Source: Hydrangea macrophylla
Taxonomy: Eukaryota; Streptophyta; Magnoliopsida; Cornales; Hydrangeaceae
Direction: 5' to 3'
NCBI GenBank assembly: GCA_033977485.1
Contig: CM066984.1
Coordinates: 110,527,191-110,591,190 of the forward strand
Length of the DNA: 64,000 nt
Below the pieces are notes generated by a model. That model was not told where the DNA came from and did no database searches. It saw only the letters and a list, made by a program, of their open reading frames with translations. The translations under genes were made by a program, and so were the position numbers. This document shows, piece by piece, positions 32,901 to 43,514 of this stretch. Every line of letters starts with the position of its first letter. The stretch's first letter is position 1.

Positions 32901-35900
32901 ACTAAAGCATAACAAATGCAAGCATACAAACATAGTTAATGGTGAAACTAAATCAGAAAGATTGAGGCCTCACCTTGAAGCAATAACGGATATTCAGCTC
33001 TATAGAATTGACGATCTTCCTTTCAAGGCGCGTTTTGATTCTTCGTCCTTCATCCCGGTAATATGCATTCGACAATTCTGCAAATGTGCTCCCTAATCTG
33101 CACATAAGTCACTATAAAATTTCGACAACTCTAACCATATCAAACAAGAAAAGCGTGAATCATGGCATTATTAAGAACACCATACCTGCTAAGGGATTGT
33201 TTTAGCTCTGATGCGTCATTTGGGTTAAAGATGATCAGGTATTTGGTATCTACTTCAGCACGCTTACGCAGAGCAATCATACGATCTTCACTGATGTCAT
33301 CTGCATCACATTACCAATTGCTTCTCATAACCCTAGTTCTCAAATGCTTGAAAAGGAAAAGCATAAGAAAGCAAGTGCACTTAGCGAGCAGCCTAGCCCC
33401 AAAAATTAGATGATCAATAAACATATTTCAACAAAATAAACAGGGGAAGTGCTCAATAGCTCGTAAAATACTTCACAAAAATCTTGAGAAAAAGATAATA
33501 GCTTCCCTGGAAAGAATTATAGATTTTTCTTCTTTCCCCAAAGTCACTACCCCAGTTGATGTTCAGGATCCAATTAATCTTATGTGTCAGAAAGTGCATG
33601 TACAGTTCTTAAGGGATACATTTTACCCTAATCAACCAAATTTATCGAGCCCAGTACGTAAGCATGCACATATATACACCCAACAATACGCGTGCTTGCT
33701 GCCTACACAAAATATAAAACTAAGATAAGTGGATGTAGAAATTTGAAGTTGGGGGGGCTTGGTGGGGACCGAAACCAAGAAGTTGTATGCGACACAGAGT
33801 AAATTTCTGCTTGACAGCTTAGTTCTTAGACATTTTAAGAATATTGTTATTTTTATGTTAATGTGTCGCCGTCATATTGTGTCCAGTTTTTTTTTAGGAT
33901 TTGCTGTGTCGCCGTTACGTGTCAGTGTCACCGTATTCGTGTCGGTGCTTCTTAGTGTGGAATCTTTACAAATACAAATACTTTCTAGGCATAGGGATTT
34001 TCACCTTGAAATTATGACTTGCATGTTATGCATTTACTTTGTAATAATTATCCATGCAACTTATAATTATGCTAATGGAGATACATTTTCAATTATGCAC
34101 TTTGTTAATTGGTTTAAACAATCTTTATCATCTTGACTATCACCTTAATAATTTTCTCCTGTGCGTTCATATTATAATAATACGAAAGCCTCAAGTGCAA
34201 CGTGGCACACAGAGAGACAGACTAGCATAATTTTGGAATATTGCTCATTAAATTACTCCAGACACCTCTTCTTTATTTGCATTGAATCCCTCACAATAAC
34301 TCTACTCTTTTATTATGATGTTAGAATTTGAAACCTTTGAATTTTTTCATGTGGAATACCTTGTATATTACAAATGAAAAATAACATATCTATGTTAAAA
34401 GGCAATACCAATACTCTTTTATCATTTTTTGCACTTTATGTTATATATCATTATTATATCTAATATTAGTAGTCCCGTGCATTGCACGGGTAATAAAGCT
34501 AGTATCTATTAGATACTTAAAAGTGGAAGGTGAGAGAGTGGAAGAATAAGGTATTGACACGTGGCATCATTTATTGTTTTTTAGCCTCCCTTTTCTCACT
34601 TGAGACAATAGATAGTATTCGTAGCCAAAGAAGGCTTTGGGTACCAGTTAACACCATTCAAATGAACACATTGAAATAGTTGGTCACATGTCATTTTGCA
34701 GGCTTAAAAATGAGTAACTCTATTCTTCTCAAATTTGTATCCTAAATAGGTTTTCCAACACATGTTGCAGTGTATCCATTTGATTTCCATTTGAGGATGT
34801 TGAAATGATCTCAAGATGGTCTCACTGTCACATGCGTTGGGAACCACATCAGGATACAAAATTTGGGAAACATAACCTCACTCCTCAAAAATTGTACCCA
34901 ATAGTCTACCCATAGCGGTTTTGTTTGGATCTCCCAAATTGTACCCATATCACAAACAACATACCCACAGTGGGTTTGACAACTTTGTTTAGTTCTCAAA
35001 AATTTGTACCCAAGTCTTAAAGCATTGTATCCAAAATGGTTTTAGTTTTGTCTCAAAATTGTACCCAACTCTTAAAATATGGTACCCATATATAGTTGTT
35101 TTGTTTAGGTGGCAAAAAATTGTACCAGGACTCCAAACAATGTATCCATAGTAATTTTGTTTAGGTCTCAAAGTATTGTACTTAAGTGTCAAAACATTGT
35201 ACTCATATTTAGGTTGTATCATAGAATTCACCCATTTCCTTTCATATTCTTATTGAGCAGTAACAACAAAGTTAACTTATCATTATTGATTTAATATGAG
35301 TAGCAGTACTATGGTTCCTAAAAATTATCTCAAATTTGGTTCTCAATCCATGACAGTGGGACCACATTTTGGATCAGATTATAAAGAAGACAAAGGTGTG
35401 TCCACTGGTCATTCATCTGGGCATTTTTTTTTTCAAATCAAGTGTTGGTTGCATAACATAATCATCCAATTCTAGAATTTTTTTTTTTTTTTTTGCAATT
35501 GTAGGTATCATAAATTAATCAAGTACAACTTAAAATCATTCTAGCTATTTTTTTTTTTTTTGCTAAGGCAAAGCGCTGGCAGGCGCACCCCACACACAGA
35601 GAGACTGGCCAGGGGGGCCGAGGCCCACTTCGAAAGAGACTCCTTCCATGGACGGCTCGAACCCAAAGAGGAAATAAACTTCCCTCCCCACACCCAATGG
35701 GAGTTGAACCCTCCCCCTCCCACTTGGGGGAGAGGGAGTGTTGCCACTAGACCACAAGGGTCTTGGCACCATTCTAGCTATTCATTCTTATGGGTCAAAA
35801 TGTGTAACTCTCACTAGGGGTGTAAATACATATACTTTGTCAAGTGAAACTTTATGATATTTAAAGAAAATATAAGAATTTCAACCATAAATTTGTATAT

Positions 35901-38173
35901 CGGGTCTTCCATGGTTGTGACTACCACTTTTATCTAATGTTTATGGATGTAAACCTCTTGCTAGGACAATTTGATTTCATAGATATCTAGCATCTGTGTA
36001 CATAATGGATTCTTGTAGGGGCGTATATGGGTCGGTTTGGTTGGCTTTAGGGTATTTTTAATATCGACTAATGAGGTTCGGTTTAGGTAATGTGTCTCTC
36101 TTAGTAAACTGACTGTTAGATTGGTTTGGCCGGTCGATTTCGGTTTCACGATTTTTATTATTGCACCCTTAATTTCTTTGGTTTGTAAACTTATGCAGCT
36201 TCACTCTAAAAGAATTATTATTTCTCATAGCTTAATGGAACACATCGATCATTATTTTATATTATGATGCATGTTTTTTTTGTTTTTTTTAAGATATTGA
36301 GTTGTACATACAACATTCGTGATAGAATTTATGAATTGCCATTGAGTTACTAATACAGTGAAAATGAAGCTACTGTACTACTGGCATTTCTCATTAATGG
36401 TGAAATTAGTGGAGTCATCTGTAAGACAAATTAGTTTTCCAATTTCAAAATCACTACTTATTCATGATATTATGATTTTGTAAAGTGAGCTAACATTATA
36501 ACTATAACGTACCCGTGCATTACGCGGGTTCTAAGCTAGTTATAATAATATGGAAACCTCAAGTGCCACATGGCACAAGGAGAGGCAAGGATAGCAAAAT
36601 TTTGTAATTTTGCTCATTAAATTACTCCAAACACATTTTCTTATTTAGCATTGAATTCCTAATAATAACTCTACTATTTTATTATGGATGTTGAATTTGA
36701 AATGCTTGAAAATTGAGATTTTATGTTATCTATCGGATTGACAAACTTTAATTTAATTGCACTTTATGTCATATATCATCATTGTATCTGATAATAGTTG
36801 TCCCATGCATTGCATGGGTTAAAAAAACTAGTAAGTAATATAAGGCTACAAAAGGTGGGTATATTTTGTAAAGTTAAAACATTTTATAATAAATAGAAGG
36901 AATACTAGAAAAGTTGAAGGACTTATATTAAGTCGTGGTAGTATTGTTATGATATTTTCATGTTGTACTGTTATTTGGGGGTAATTTACTTAATATCTTA
37001 GTTCTTAGTCATTTTAAGAATATTGCTATTTTTATGTTAATGTGTCGCCGTCGTATTGTGTCGCATTTTTTTTTGGATTTGTTGTGTCGCTGTCAGTGTC
37101 AACATATTCATGTCGGTGCTTCTGAGTGTGGAATCTTTACAAATACAAATACTTTCTAGGCATAGGGATTTTCACCTTGAAATAAATGGAATTTGGTGCT
37201 TATGCTCAAAGTGCAATATCTTAGGTCTGGGAGAAAATATCACAGATTATTCTAGGTCTAATCACAAACTATCTTAGGTTTGGGAGAATTTGGTGCTTAG
37301 GGTTTTGGTTCCACATCACAGAATATTCTAGGTCTAATCACAATGTGCAATATCTTACTCCGGGAGAAAACTATTTAGGTGTGCGACTTGTGTCTTAGAA
37401 ATTAGAACAAAGTCTGAAGTAACAATGGTTAAGATCAAAGATCCCTGCTTCTGCCTAGATTCAACCATAAAGGCGTAAAATCTATTGCCAAACTAATTCA
37501 GAGAAAATTACATATTACAACTTAATAGCATTCAGTCCAGTGACACCAAAAAAAAAATGTCTAGTTAAAATATAACCCTTACAGAACCTATATGTAATAA
37601 TTTTAGGTAGCCAACCAAATTGATAAGATACAAGTATAGCAACTTACCTTTAAAAGTCGAGTGCACAATGATAACCAGAATCAATTTAATGTTCCTTCCT
37701 CTAGTCACATTCCTGTTGCAGATTTACATAACCACAATATATCATCTAAAAGCAGAATCGATAATAGAAGTGTACATCAGACAATACGGGCATGTACAAG
37801 ATGGTAGACAATGGCTATGGAAAAAGAAATCGTACTTGATGTTTTCGAGATCGGTGCAGACCTGTAGCCATTGAGCGGGATCACCGGAGACGTGATCGGA
37901 GCTGAAAATAGCAGCAACGACCGCCGGAACCCTAGTTCGATGTTTCAGAAGCCAATCCCTCTTCAAAACGCCGGAGGGTTGACCAGGAGCTGAATTGTCC
38001 TTCTGAGTCTTGGCCATTATCGAGATCTTCGAGAAATCAGGCAATGCCAAGGTGTTGATTGGCGGTTGCTCCGAGTGGAGATTCGAAGAGATCAGTGAGT
38101 GAAGCTCTGGACATCCAACCAGAGACACCAGAGCCACCGGTGGAGTTCTCAGCTCTTCCGGATAATCTTCCAT
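26967..38173 (-). CDS. TRAPPC11: TRAPPC11 / foie gras homolog, complete, 9 exons
   Basis: Exons on the minus strand: 38173-37836, 37712-37648, 33300-33186, 33097-32974, 32541-32461, 32366-32028, 30905-30739, 30650-29824, 28432-26967. Joined they give 3522 bases, 1173 residues, close to the plant homologue. All introns are GT-AG and all phases agree. It starts MEDYPEELRTPPVALVSLVG. The foie-gras region spans roughly residues 175-480 (motifs LRKRAEVDTKY, YYRDEGRRIKTR, LRLYEDAYHSL, EQLHFKISTLLLHGGK). The C-terminal half is beta-rich, gryzun-like (HPVEIDYLEIQFN, LKIRNQTPLLQEIKFSL). The protein is a TRAPP tethering-complex subunit that works in ER-Golgi and trans-Golgi traffic. Intron 2 (37647-33301) is inflated by mobile elements. 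No stop or frameshift is present. Confidence 0.95.
28800..29200. repeat. CGTGTC-word repeat, interrupted by the hAT MITE
   Basis: 'cacagacatggacactcaacacggcacgggcacg' and, after the MITE, 'gtgtcgtgtcggacacgatacgacacg' form a repeat type also seen at 33862-33955 and 37040-37115. No coding potential. Confidence 0.5.
28907..29116. mobile_element. hAT MITE in TRAPPC11 intron 8
   Basis: Ends CAGTGCTGGTCCTGAG and CTCAGGGCCGGCCCTG are inverse with few changes, and the exact 8-bp duplication CCATGAAG flanks them (28899-28906 and 29117-29124). The 210-bp interior is GGGCCC-rich near both ends. It inserted into an older repeat with GTGTCG/CGACAC words (28800-28898 and 29125-29200). Confidence 0.92.
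33818..34012. repeat. Dispersed repeat, copy 1 (TRAPPC11 intron 2)
   Basis: About 190 bases from 'ttagttcttagacattttaag' to 'attttcaccttgaaat' recur in the same orientation at 36998-37183, with small differences. The middle is the CGTGTC-word repeat. Confidence 0.85.
34163..34503 (+). mobile_element. Helitron-like non-autonomous element, copy 1
   Basis: The 3' end has the hairpin CCCGTGCATTGCACGGG followed after a short spacer by CTAG and then T (about 34473-34503), the Helitron terminus. The 5' part ('tataataatacgaaagcctcaagtg...cgtggcac') matches the start of the copy at 36537. No helicase gene, so non-autonomous. The exact 5' TC boundary is uncertain. Confidence 0.65.
34711..34892. mobile_element. 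MITE of the GAGTAAT family (TRAPPC11 intron 2)
   Basis: 'gagtaactctattcttctcaaatttgtatcc' and the inverse of 'ggatacaaaatttgggaaacataacctcactc' bound about 180 bases. It is related to the element at 25482-25665. Confidence 0.55.
34917..35216. repeat. Degenerate minisatellite, about 60-bp unit
   Basis: Five diverged copies of a unit of about 58-65 bases. The unit reads roughly 'ttttgtttaggtctcaaa' then 'attgtacccaa..ctc' and then 'aaacattgtacccata'. Located in TRAPPC11 intron 2. Non-coding. Confidence 0.75.
35550..35769 (-). mobile_element. tRNA-derived SINE in TRAPPC11 intron 2
   Basis: On the minus strand the element starts GTGCCAAGACCCTTGTGG. It has a polymerase III A box (TGGTCTAGTGG) and, about 40 bases on, a B box (GGTTCAACTCC), and ends in a poly-A run before 35549. 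A 13-bp direct duplication CATTCTAGCTATT flanks it (35537-35549 and 35770-35782), as expected for LINE-assisted insertion. Length about 220 bp. Since TRAPPC11 is on the minus strand, the SINE is in the sense orientation of the host transcript. Confidence 0.9.
36505..36541 (+). mobile_element. Helitron 3' terminus, copy 2
   Basis: CCCGTGCATTACGCGGG followed by 'ttctaag' and CTAG, then T. Same form as the terminus at 34503. The next Helitron-like copy begins directly after it. Confidence 0.6.
36537..36834 (+). mobile_element. Helitron-like non-autonomous element, copy 3
   Basis: About 298 bases matching 34163-34503 in the same orientation ('ttataataatatggaaacctcaagtgcc' at the start). It ends CCCATGCATTGCATGGG, spacer, CTAG, T. 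The hairpin carries compensating C-to-T and G-to-A changes in both arms. Confidence 0.65.
36998..37183. repeat. Dispersed repeat, copy 2 (TRAPPC11 intron 2)
   Basis: Second copy of the repeat at 33818-34012, same orientation, about 3.2 kb away in the same intron. Confidence 0.85.
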
Positions 38174-38287
38174 CTCTCTCTCTCTCTCTCTCTCTCTCCC
38201 TTCTATATACTATATATATGTGTGTGTGCGCTTGTGTGTGTATATATATAGTCTATATATAATAATTCTTTGATCTATGTTTGTTGT

Positions 38288-38324
<37 letters not shown>

Positions 38325-38340
38325 AGGGTTTAGAATGGAA
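38174..38340 (-). promoter_or_regulatory. TRAPPC11 upstream region with CT/GA microsatellites
   Basis: Directly upstream of the start codon the + strand reads (CT)n at 38172-38198, i.e. GA repeats in the sense strand and probably 5' UTR. Then TATATA-rich and TGTG-rich stretches follow (38203-38262), and a (GA)n block at 38289-38321. GA/CT repeats are common in plant 5' UTRs and can bind BPC-type GAGA factors; that role is inference. Confidence 0.45.
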
Positions 38341-39595
38341 TGGGGGTCGGAGGAAATGAGGAAGGAAATTGATGGATGGTCCTCCACTCCAGTCTTAATT
38401 TTCCCTTCCTTTCGAAAGGGAAGTTTGGAATTTGGAGGGTATAGGGGTGCGTTTGGCACAATTTCTGCTTTTGTTATTCAATCTCAAAATTATTTTTGCT
38501 TCTCATCAAAAGTTGTTTAATGTAACTTGCGACTAATTGCAGATTTCTTTCTAGTGAGAAGTTCTAGAGCGACTTTTTTTGGGACTCTCTATAGACCTAA
38601 TTTGTTATTTATGACTAGAATAATAGTTTTCAATGCAATTGTCTTGCATTGAAAACTGTTTTTCTTGTCATATATAACAAATTAGGTCCAATGGAATCCT
38701 AAAAGGGTGTCTCTCCAATTTTTTCGTTCTTTCTGACTCACAATTTTTTTTAAAAATATATTATTATAATTCAATTACAAAATTTGATTTATCAAACAAT
38801 TTTATTTCAGCTTTTAGAATGACTTATAAACTCCAAAAATCGTTACAAAACACCCTCATAGTATTTTCTCCATGTAAATTTGACCCGGGCAATAAAGGGC
38901 GAGCTTGGGAGGTTAGATTAAATTGACGACACAGACACGGATACGGACCATGGTTTGAGGTGTTAAGGCACAAGTCCTACCTGTGGGCCTAGGGTCTAGT
39001 TTGAAATTTGTACAATAGTTGGTACCCAATGCTATGCCCGAGAGAAAGATAGATTAGAAACAAACTGAAATTTATTCTTCATGCTGAACATTCATAAACT
39101 GCCATATTGTAGTTGTAATATTTAGGAGATGACTCCAAGTTAGGTTTTATTAAGAAAAAAAATATTTATATGCATATTAAAAAGTGGAAAGAGACTGATT
39201 TTGAGTGTAACAAAAATTTTGAAATGTACCCGTAACGACTGTCCACTGTATACATGCTGGAGAGAAAGAGAATTGGGAATTGGAGAAATATAGATTGAAG
39301 GATGGGTTGAGATTTCGAACTTGTATGTAATGCGAGAGGGCAAAATGGAGTTTGGGATTGAGAGAGATATAGACTTGAGGGGTTGGAAATTGATGAAAAG
39401 GCGGCAATAAAAGTGGCATAAAGCCAATTTTATAAGCCATGTGAGAAGTTGGAAATCTAAGAGAGAGAGAGAGAAATAAGAAAATTGAAAAAATAACAAA
39501 TAAGAAAATCACACATGAGTATAATAAACAAAAAATCACACATCGCATTCCTCGTATCCATTTTATCGTATATATACGGACAAAACTCTTTTTAT
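38341..39595. other. Intergenic, no gene seen
   Basis: AT-rich sequence with no supported gene. An imperfect inverted repeat around 38617-38700 ('aatttgttatttatgac...' and 'gtcatatataacaaatt') looks like a small MITE. 'ggaccatggtttgaggtgttaaggc' at about 38945 resembles the end of a repeat seen at 57424 and 59007. Confidence 0.4.
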
Positions 39596-39717
39596 GGAGT
39601 CTTCATTTATAGTCGTTGGATCAAGTTTTTATTAAGGGTATTAAAGTAATTTTGCAGATTGAATATTGGATCCAACAACTGTAAACATGAGTCCTCATTT
39701 AACAAAATAAGGACTCC
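39596..39717. repeat. Small hairpin MITE
   Basis: 'ggagtcttcatttatagtcgttggatc' (39597-39623) is inverse, with changes, to 'ggatccaacaactgtaaacatgagtcctc' (39668-39696). Compact, non-coding. Confidence 0.5.
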
Positions 39718-39729
39718 CTCATAAGAAGT

Positions 39730-39731
<2 letters not shown>

Positions 39732-39779
<48 letters not shown>
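39732..39779. repeat. (CT)n(TA)n microsatellite
   Basis: CT dinucleotides followed directly by TA dinucleotides, bordering the hairpin MITE. Confidence 0.9.
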
Positions 39780-39780
39780 C

Positions 39781-39947
39781 AGTCCGCTTCTCGTGCGGAC
39801 GTCCGCAAGTTAATAACTTGTGGACTTCTTTCTCGGCCGTTGGATCGTGATTTCATTAAGGGTATATCGATCATTTCACACCGATACAACGGTCGAGAAA
39901 GAAGTCCGCAAGTTATTAACTTGCGGACGGTCCGCACGAGAAGTGCT
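39781..39947. mobile_element. Near-perfect hairpin MITE in a TA repeat
   Basis: Arms of about 63 bases: left from GTCCGCTTCTCGTGCGGACG, right ending CCGCACGAGAAGTGCTC, meeting around a loop of about 40 bases (39843-39885). The arms include TCCGCAAGTTAATAACTTG, itself palindromic. The element is embedded in TA repeats on both sides (39761-39779 and 39958-39987). Confidence 0.8.
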
Positions 39948-40212
39948 CCGTATATATCCATATATATATATATATATATATATATATTACATATATAAAA
40001 TAAGTGAACTAAAAATATTTTTAAAAATAAAACATCGGAAATAGAAAAGATTGGTGACAGGTGTTCGCTAAGCCGAGCTTATAAAATCTAGGGCAAAAAC
40101 TCAATGCAACGGTTGTAAATAATGATCTGGTATCACTAACCGATAACATCCCTTATTTAATTCACCTGACCCTCCTATTTTCAAAGGAAACCTTATCCAA
40201 TTCAGTTAAAAA

Positions 40213-40367
40213 AAAAGGGCCCGTTAGATTTCAGTCCTCTAATGTGTCATTTTCTAGAAATAGATCCATTGTATAAGTCAACTTAGAAATCAGTCACTCA
40301 CCTATTTTGAGGACCAAAATACCCTCACTCCTACAATTAAGGGTTTTTAAATTTAAAACCCATATAA

Positions 40368-40412
<45 letters not shown>

Positions 40413-40712
40413 AGAGAAGAGTGAGAATTAACATAGAAATATTATGCGAGAGAGAGAAAGAAAAGTGAGAAATTTTTCACTTTAAAATACATCACAGAGT
40501 GAGAAATTCCTCAATAATAACATAATACGAAATTCTATATAATATTGTGAGAAATTCTCACTTCCAACAATAGTGTGAAATTTCTCAATTTAAATGAATC
40601 ACTGACTATAAGTGAAAAAATTTGTCTATTTTGGTGAGAAATTCTCAAATCTAGAATTTTAATAGAAGTTCAATAATACAAATTTCTCACCCAAAAAAAC
40701 AAAAATTTCTCA
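40213..40712. repeat. Repeat family 'GTGAGAAATTTCTCAC', copy 1
   Basis: It has a left block ('ttagatttcagtcct...ctcacctattttgag'), a CT/TA microsatellite (40369-40412) and many short words of the type GTGAGAAATT and AATTTCTCAC in both orientations. The same block order recurs at 53303-54010. It is followed at once by a PPR gene fragment. Confidence 0.75.
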
Positions 40713-40747
40713 CACCTCCGCACAAATCAAATATACAAAATACTCAA

Positions 40748-41081
40748 AATGCGAGGGATGATGTACCTATCAAGATGAACACCCTGGACTAGCATTTGAT
40801 GATAAGTAGAAATGGCATTGGAAATATCGCCATTGCTGAGATGGGTTTGGATGAGGCTGTTCCAAGCGAATGTATCTGATAGAGGAATTTCGTCGAACAG
40901 TTGGTGGTTAGTGGTAGTGGCCGATGTCTTGAATTTCGATTTCGGAGGAACGAAGCGGCTATGAAGAAGAAAGTTAATAGAGGACTCGATTGGGTTTTGG
41001 AGGGTTTTGAGTTCTCTTTCTCAGCGCTGTCTCTGAGGGAAGAACATTGTAATCTTGAATACCATGAAATGACCTCCATTT
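40748..41081 (-). pseudogene. PPR gene fragment, probably captured
   Basis: On the minus strand, one frame reads LFDEIPLSDTFAWNSLIQTH, then SNGDISNAISTYHQMLVQG and RYIIPRIL. This is a typical plant pentatricopeptide-repeat stretch. Upstream of it a different frame (from ATG at 41079) looks like an organelle-targeting N-terminus rich in Ser, Arg and Lys, so a frameshift separates the two. Only the first 100 or so residues are represented and no further PPR motifs follow, so it is a 5' gene fragment. It lies between copies of repetitive sequence. Confidence 0.75.
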
Positions 41082-41724
41082 TTTTCTTCGAAACACAATC
41101 TAACTACTCATTGGTTTCTTCTTCTTATTATGCTTTTCAATTGCAGAGAATGAATAAACCAAATGCTATAGCAATAAGCAATTGTAAAAGTAAATAAATG
41201 ATTGATTAATAATCATAAATAGTGAAATAATGAGAGAGAGAGAGAGAAAATCGTGCAATAACTAGGCTGAAATTTAGGAGTAAATCAAATTTAATCAAGT
41301 AACTATTATTGAAATCCTCATTAACGGGGCGGTTACAAAGATAAAACATGACATATTTTAAATTTTATATAAAAATTGGTAATGATTTTAACTACAAGGG
41401 TATTCACGTCATAAACAATACAAAAATATTAGGCAAAGGGACCAATTTCAGAGTCATCCTTTGATTTTGGGGATGTATTTTCATTGACACAATACCACTA
41501 GGACCAACCCTACAAATGCCTATTCAAGGACCATCTCTAATATTTCTAAAAAAAAAATCCCAACTTGGCAAAAAAAAAAAAAAAAACATGTGAAAGGGGA
41601 TAAAATTTTACATGGTATCCCCGTGATACCTAATATTTACTCAAAATCTATGCACAATCCCTCCAGGATGCATAGACTACAGTCGAAGTGGCACTATATT
41701 TGGTTTTAACTGACTTAGTATTAT
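41082..41724. other. Intergenic, AT-rich, no gene seen
   Basis: Holds a (GA)n run at 41232-41247 and homopolymer A runs around 41549-41586. No gene is supported. Confidence 0.4.
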
Positions 41725-42214
41725 GATCATTTTCACCTTACCCAATGTGGTTTACCCCCATGTTGTTGTGCCCATTTTCACTTTGCCCCCTACAGTCTAA
41801 GGGTTAATTAAATATGGTTATGCTCATTTTCACTTTACCCAATATGGTTCAAAATTGGACACTTTACCCCCATATGTGGATTAAGTGTTAAAATTAGCCC
41901 CATATAAGAGAGTTAAAGACTTTAAGTGTCAAAATTAACCTCACATAGGCAGTTAACCTCAAAATTAGCCCCCCAAGGGGGTTAAGTGTTAAAAATTAGC
42001 TCTACATAGGTGGATTAAATAGTAGTATTATCTCCACATTGGGGATTAACTCCAAAATTTATCTCACAATGAGGGTTAAGTGTTTATATTTTTAGCCAAT
42101 TTTAGAATTTTCATCAATTTTGAGAGAAATATTTACAATTTCACTTTAGTACAAAACCACAAGGGGGTTTAAGTGTCCACTTTTAAAGCACGGGGTAAAA
42201 AGTGAAAATGGATC
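41725..42214. repeat. TIR element with internal diverged repeats
   Basis: GATCATTTTCACCTTACCC at the left and the inverse of GGGGTAAAAAGTGAAAATGG at the right. Inside, 'ttaagtgttaaaattagcccc' recurs five or six times with a 45-50-base period (41881-42110). It is distantly like the element at 25889-26308. Confidence 0.6.
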
Positions 42215-42305
42215 TAACCAAAGGGATAACCTCGGAATGGAATGGCCATTCTTAAATACATTCCATTACTATGTTTGGTATGATCAAATATAATGGAATG
42301 GTTTT

Positions 42306-42309
<4 letters not shown>

Positions 42310-42373
<64 letters not shown>
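42310..42373. repeat. (TA)n microsatellite
   Basis: An uninterrupted run of about 32 TA units. Confidence 0.97.
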
Positions 42374-42378
<5 letters not shown>

Positions 42379-43009
42379 AGATAGAGCGGTGTGGGTCCCT
42401 TTCAAGTTAGCAACTTTTAATCTTGATCATTGAGACAAGTTTAGATATTTCAGACCGTCGGATTGATTGTCCACCAAAAATAGTTAATCCCATTAAATAT
42501 TGCATTGTATCATATTAAAACTCTAAATTAAAAAGGAATTCCCTAAATTAATTTGAATTTGAATAAATATATGTCAATATCCAAATTGTCAACTTCAAAA
42601 TACAAAACACAAATCTTGGGTAAAACTAAATCATTAGACTGTTTTTTTTAAACAAAAAATGAATTCCCTAAATTAATTTGAATTTGAATATATACATATC
42701 TAACACAAATCTTGGGAGATAAACTAAATCAGTGGACTGATTTTTTCAAAATAGAAATATTGGAATATAAACTTCTCATATCATACATATATTCATAGAG
42801 TTTATTTTTTCTTATAGGTTTTTCTCTTTTCCTTTCCATGACTCTGATCAAATGACTTTCATAAAACTAATCAAACTGATATAATATGAGTGAAAAATCA
42901 CATAAAGTTGAAGTTTAGGAAGTGAGTTTTAATAATGGATTTTATAATTCAAGTTTCAAGAAATGTATTGTCACTTGCACTTTTTTTAAAATCTAGGAAG
43001 CGTATTTAT
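42374..43009. other. Intergenic, probable MITE remnants
   Basis: Contains a near-duplicate 'ggaattccctaaattaatttgaatttgaata' at 42535 and 42660. No gene is seen. Confidence 0.4.
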
Positions 43010-43011
43010 TA

Positions 43012-43263
43012 CTCCCTCAGTCCCATTTTATGTATCCATCTTTCCTTTTTGGGATGTCCCAAAATTGTTGTCCACTTTCCTAAATTAGTATATAAATTTT
43101 ACTTAATTTCCCCAACTAGACTTCCTTGCAATCAACACTAAAACAAAATAAAAAAAGAAAGTGCAATGATTATGGGCAATTGTAGAAAGTATGTGTAGAT
43201 TCTTTTTGTCCCCTTAAATAGTTGGATCCCCCAAAATGAACACATAAAATGGGACGGGGGTAG
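43012..43263. mobile_element. Stowaway (Tc1/mariner) MITE
   Basis: Ends CTCCCTCAGTCCCATTTTAT and ATAAAATGGGACGGGGGTAG are inverse. They match the classic plant Stowaway terminus and lie between TA dinucleotides (43010-43011 and 43264-43265). Length 252 bp; no coding sequence. Confidence 0.95.
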
Positions 43264-43514
43264 TATATTCTATTGTCTATCTAGAAAATGGGTTTTTCCA
43301 GTACTATGGTTGTAAATTTTGCTACCAGTTTGATTAGTTCCACCATTTTTATAGGTCATTTGATTAGTTCTATCAGTTTGATATAGTCTATATGGCTAAT
43401 TAGTGAAATGAGTAATGCTGCTTCCCAAATATTGGCTAATTATAAATAATCACAAAAGTTTTGCTTTCCTTTTCTATTTCTTTCCAAAGGCAGAAAAAGC
43501 CTTTGTTTTTTTTT

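Noticed and set aside
33759..34136. 125-codon open frame (+) in TRAPPC11 intron 2
   Set aside because: It is made of the dispersed repeat also found at 36998 and has no recognisable protein similarity.
35560..35817. 85-codon open frame (+)
   Set aside because: It is the antisense of the SINE body.
38253..38520. Open frames upstream of TRAPPC11
   Set aside because: They are translations of GA/CT microsatellites.
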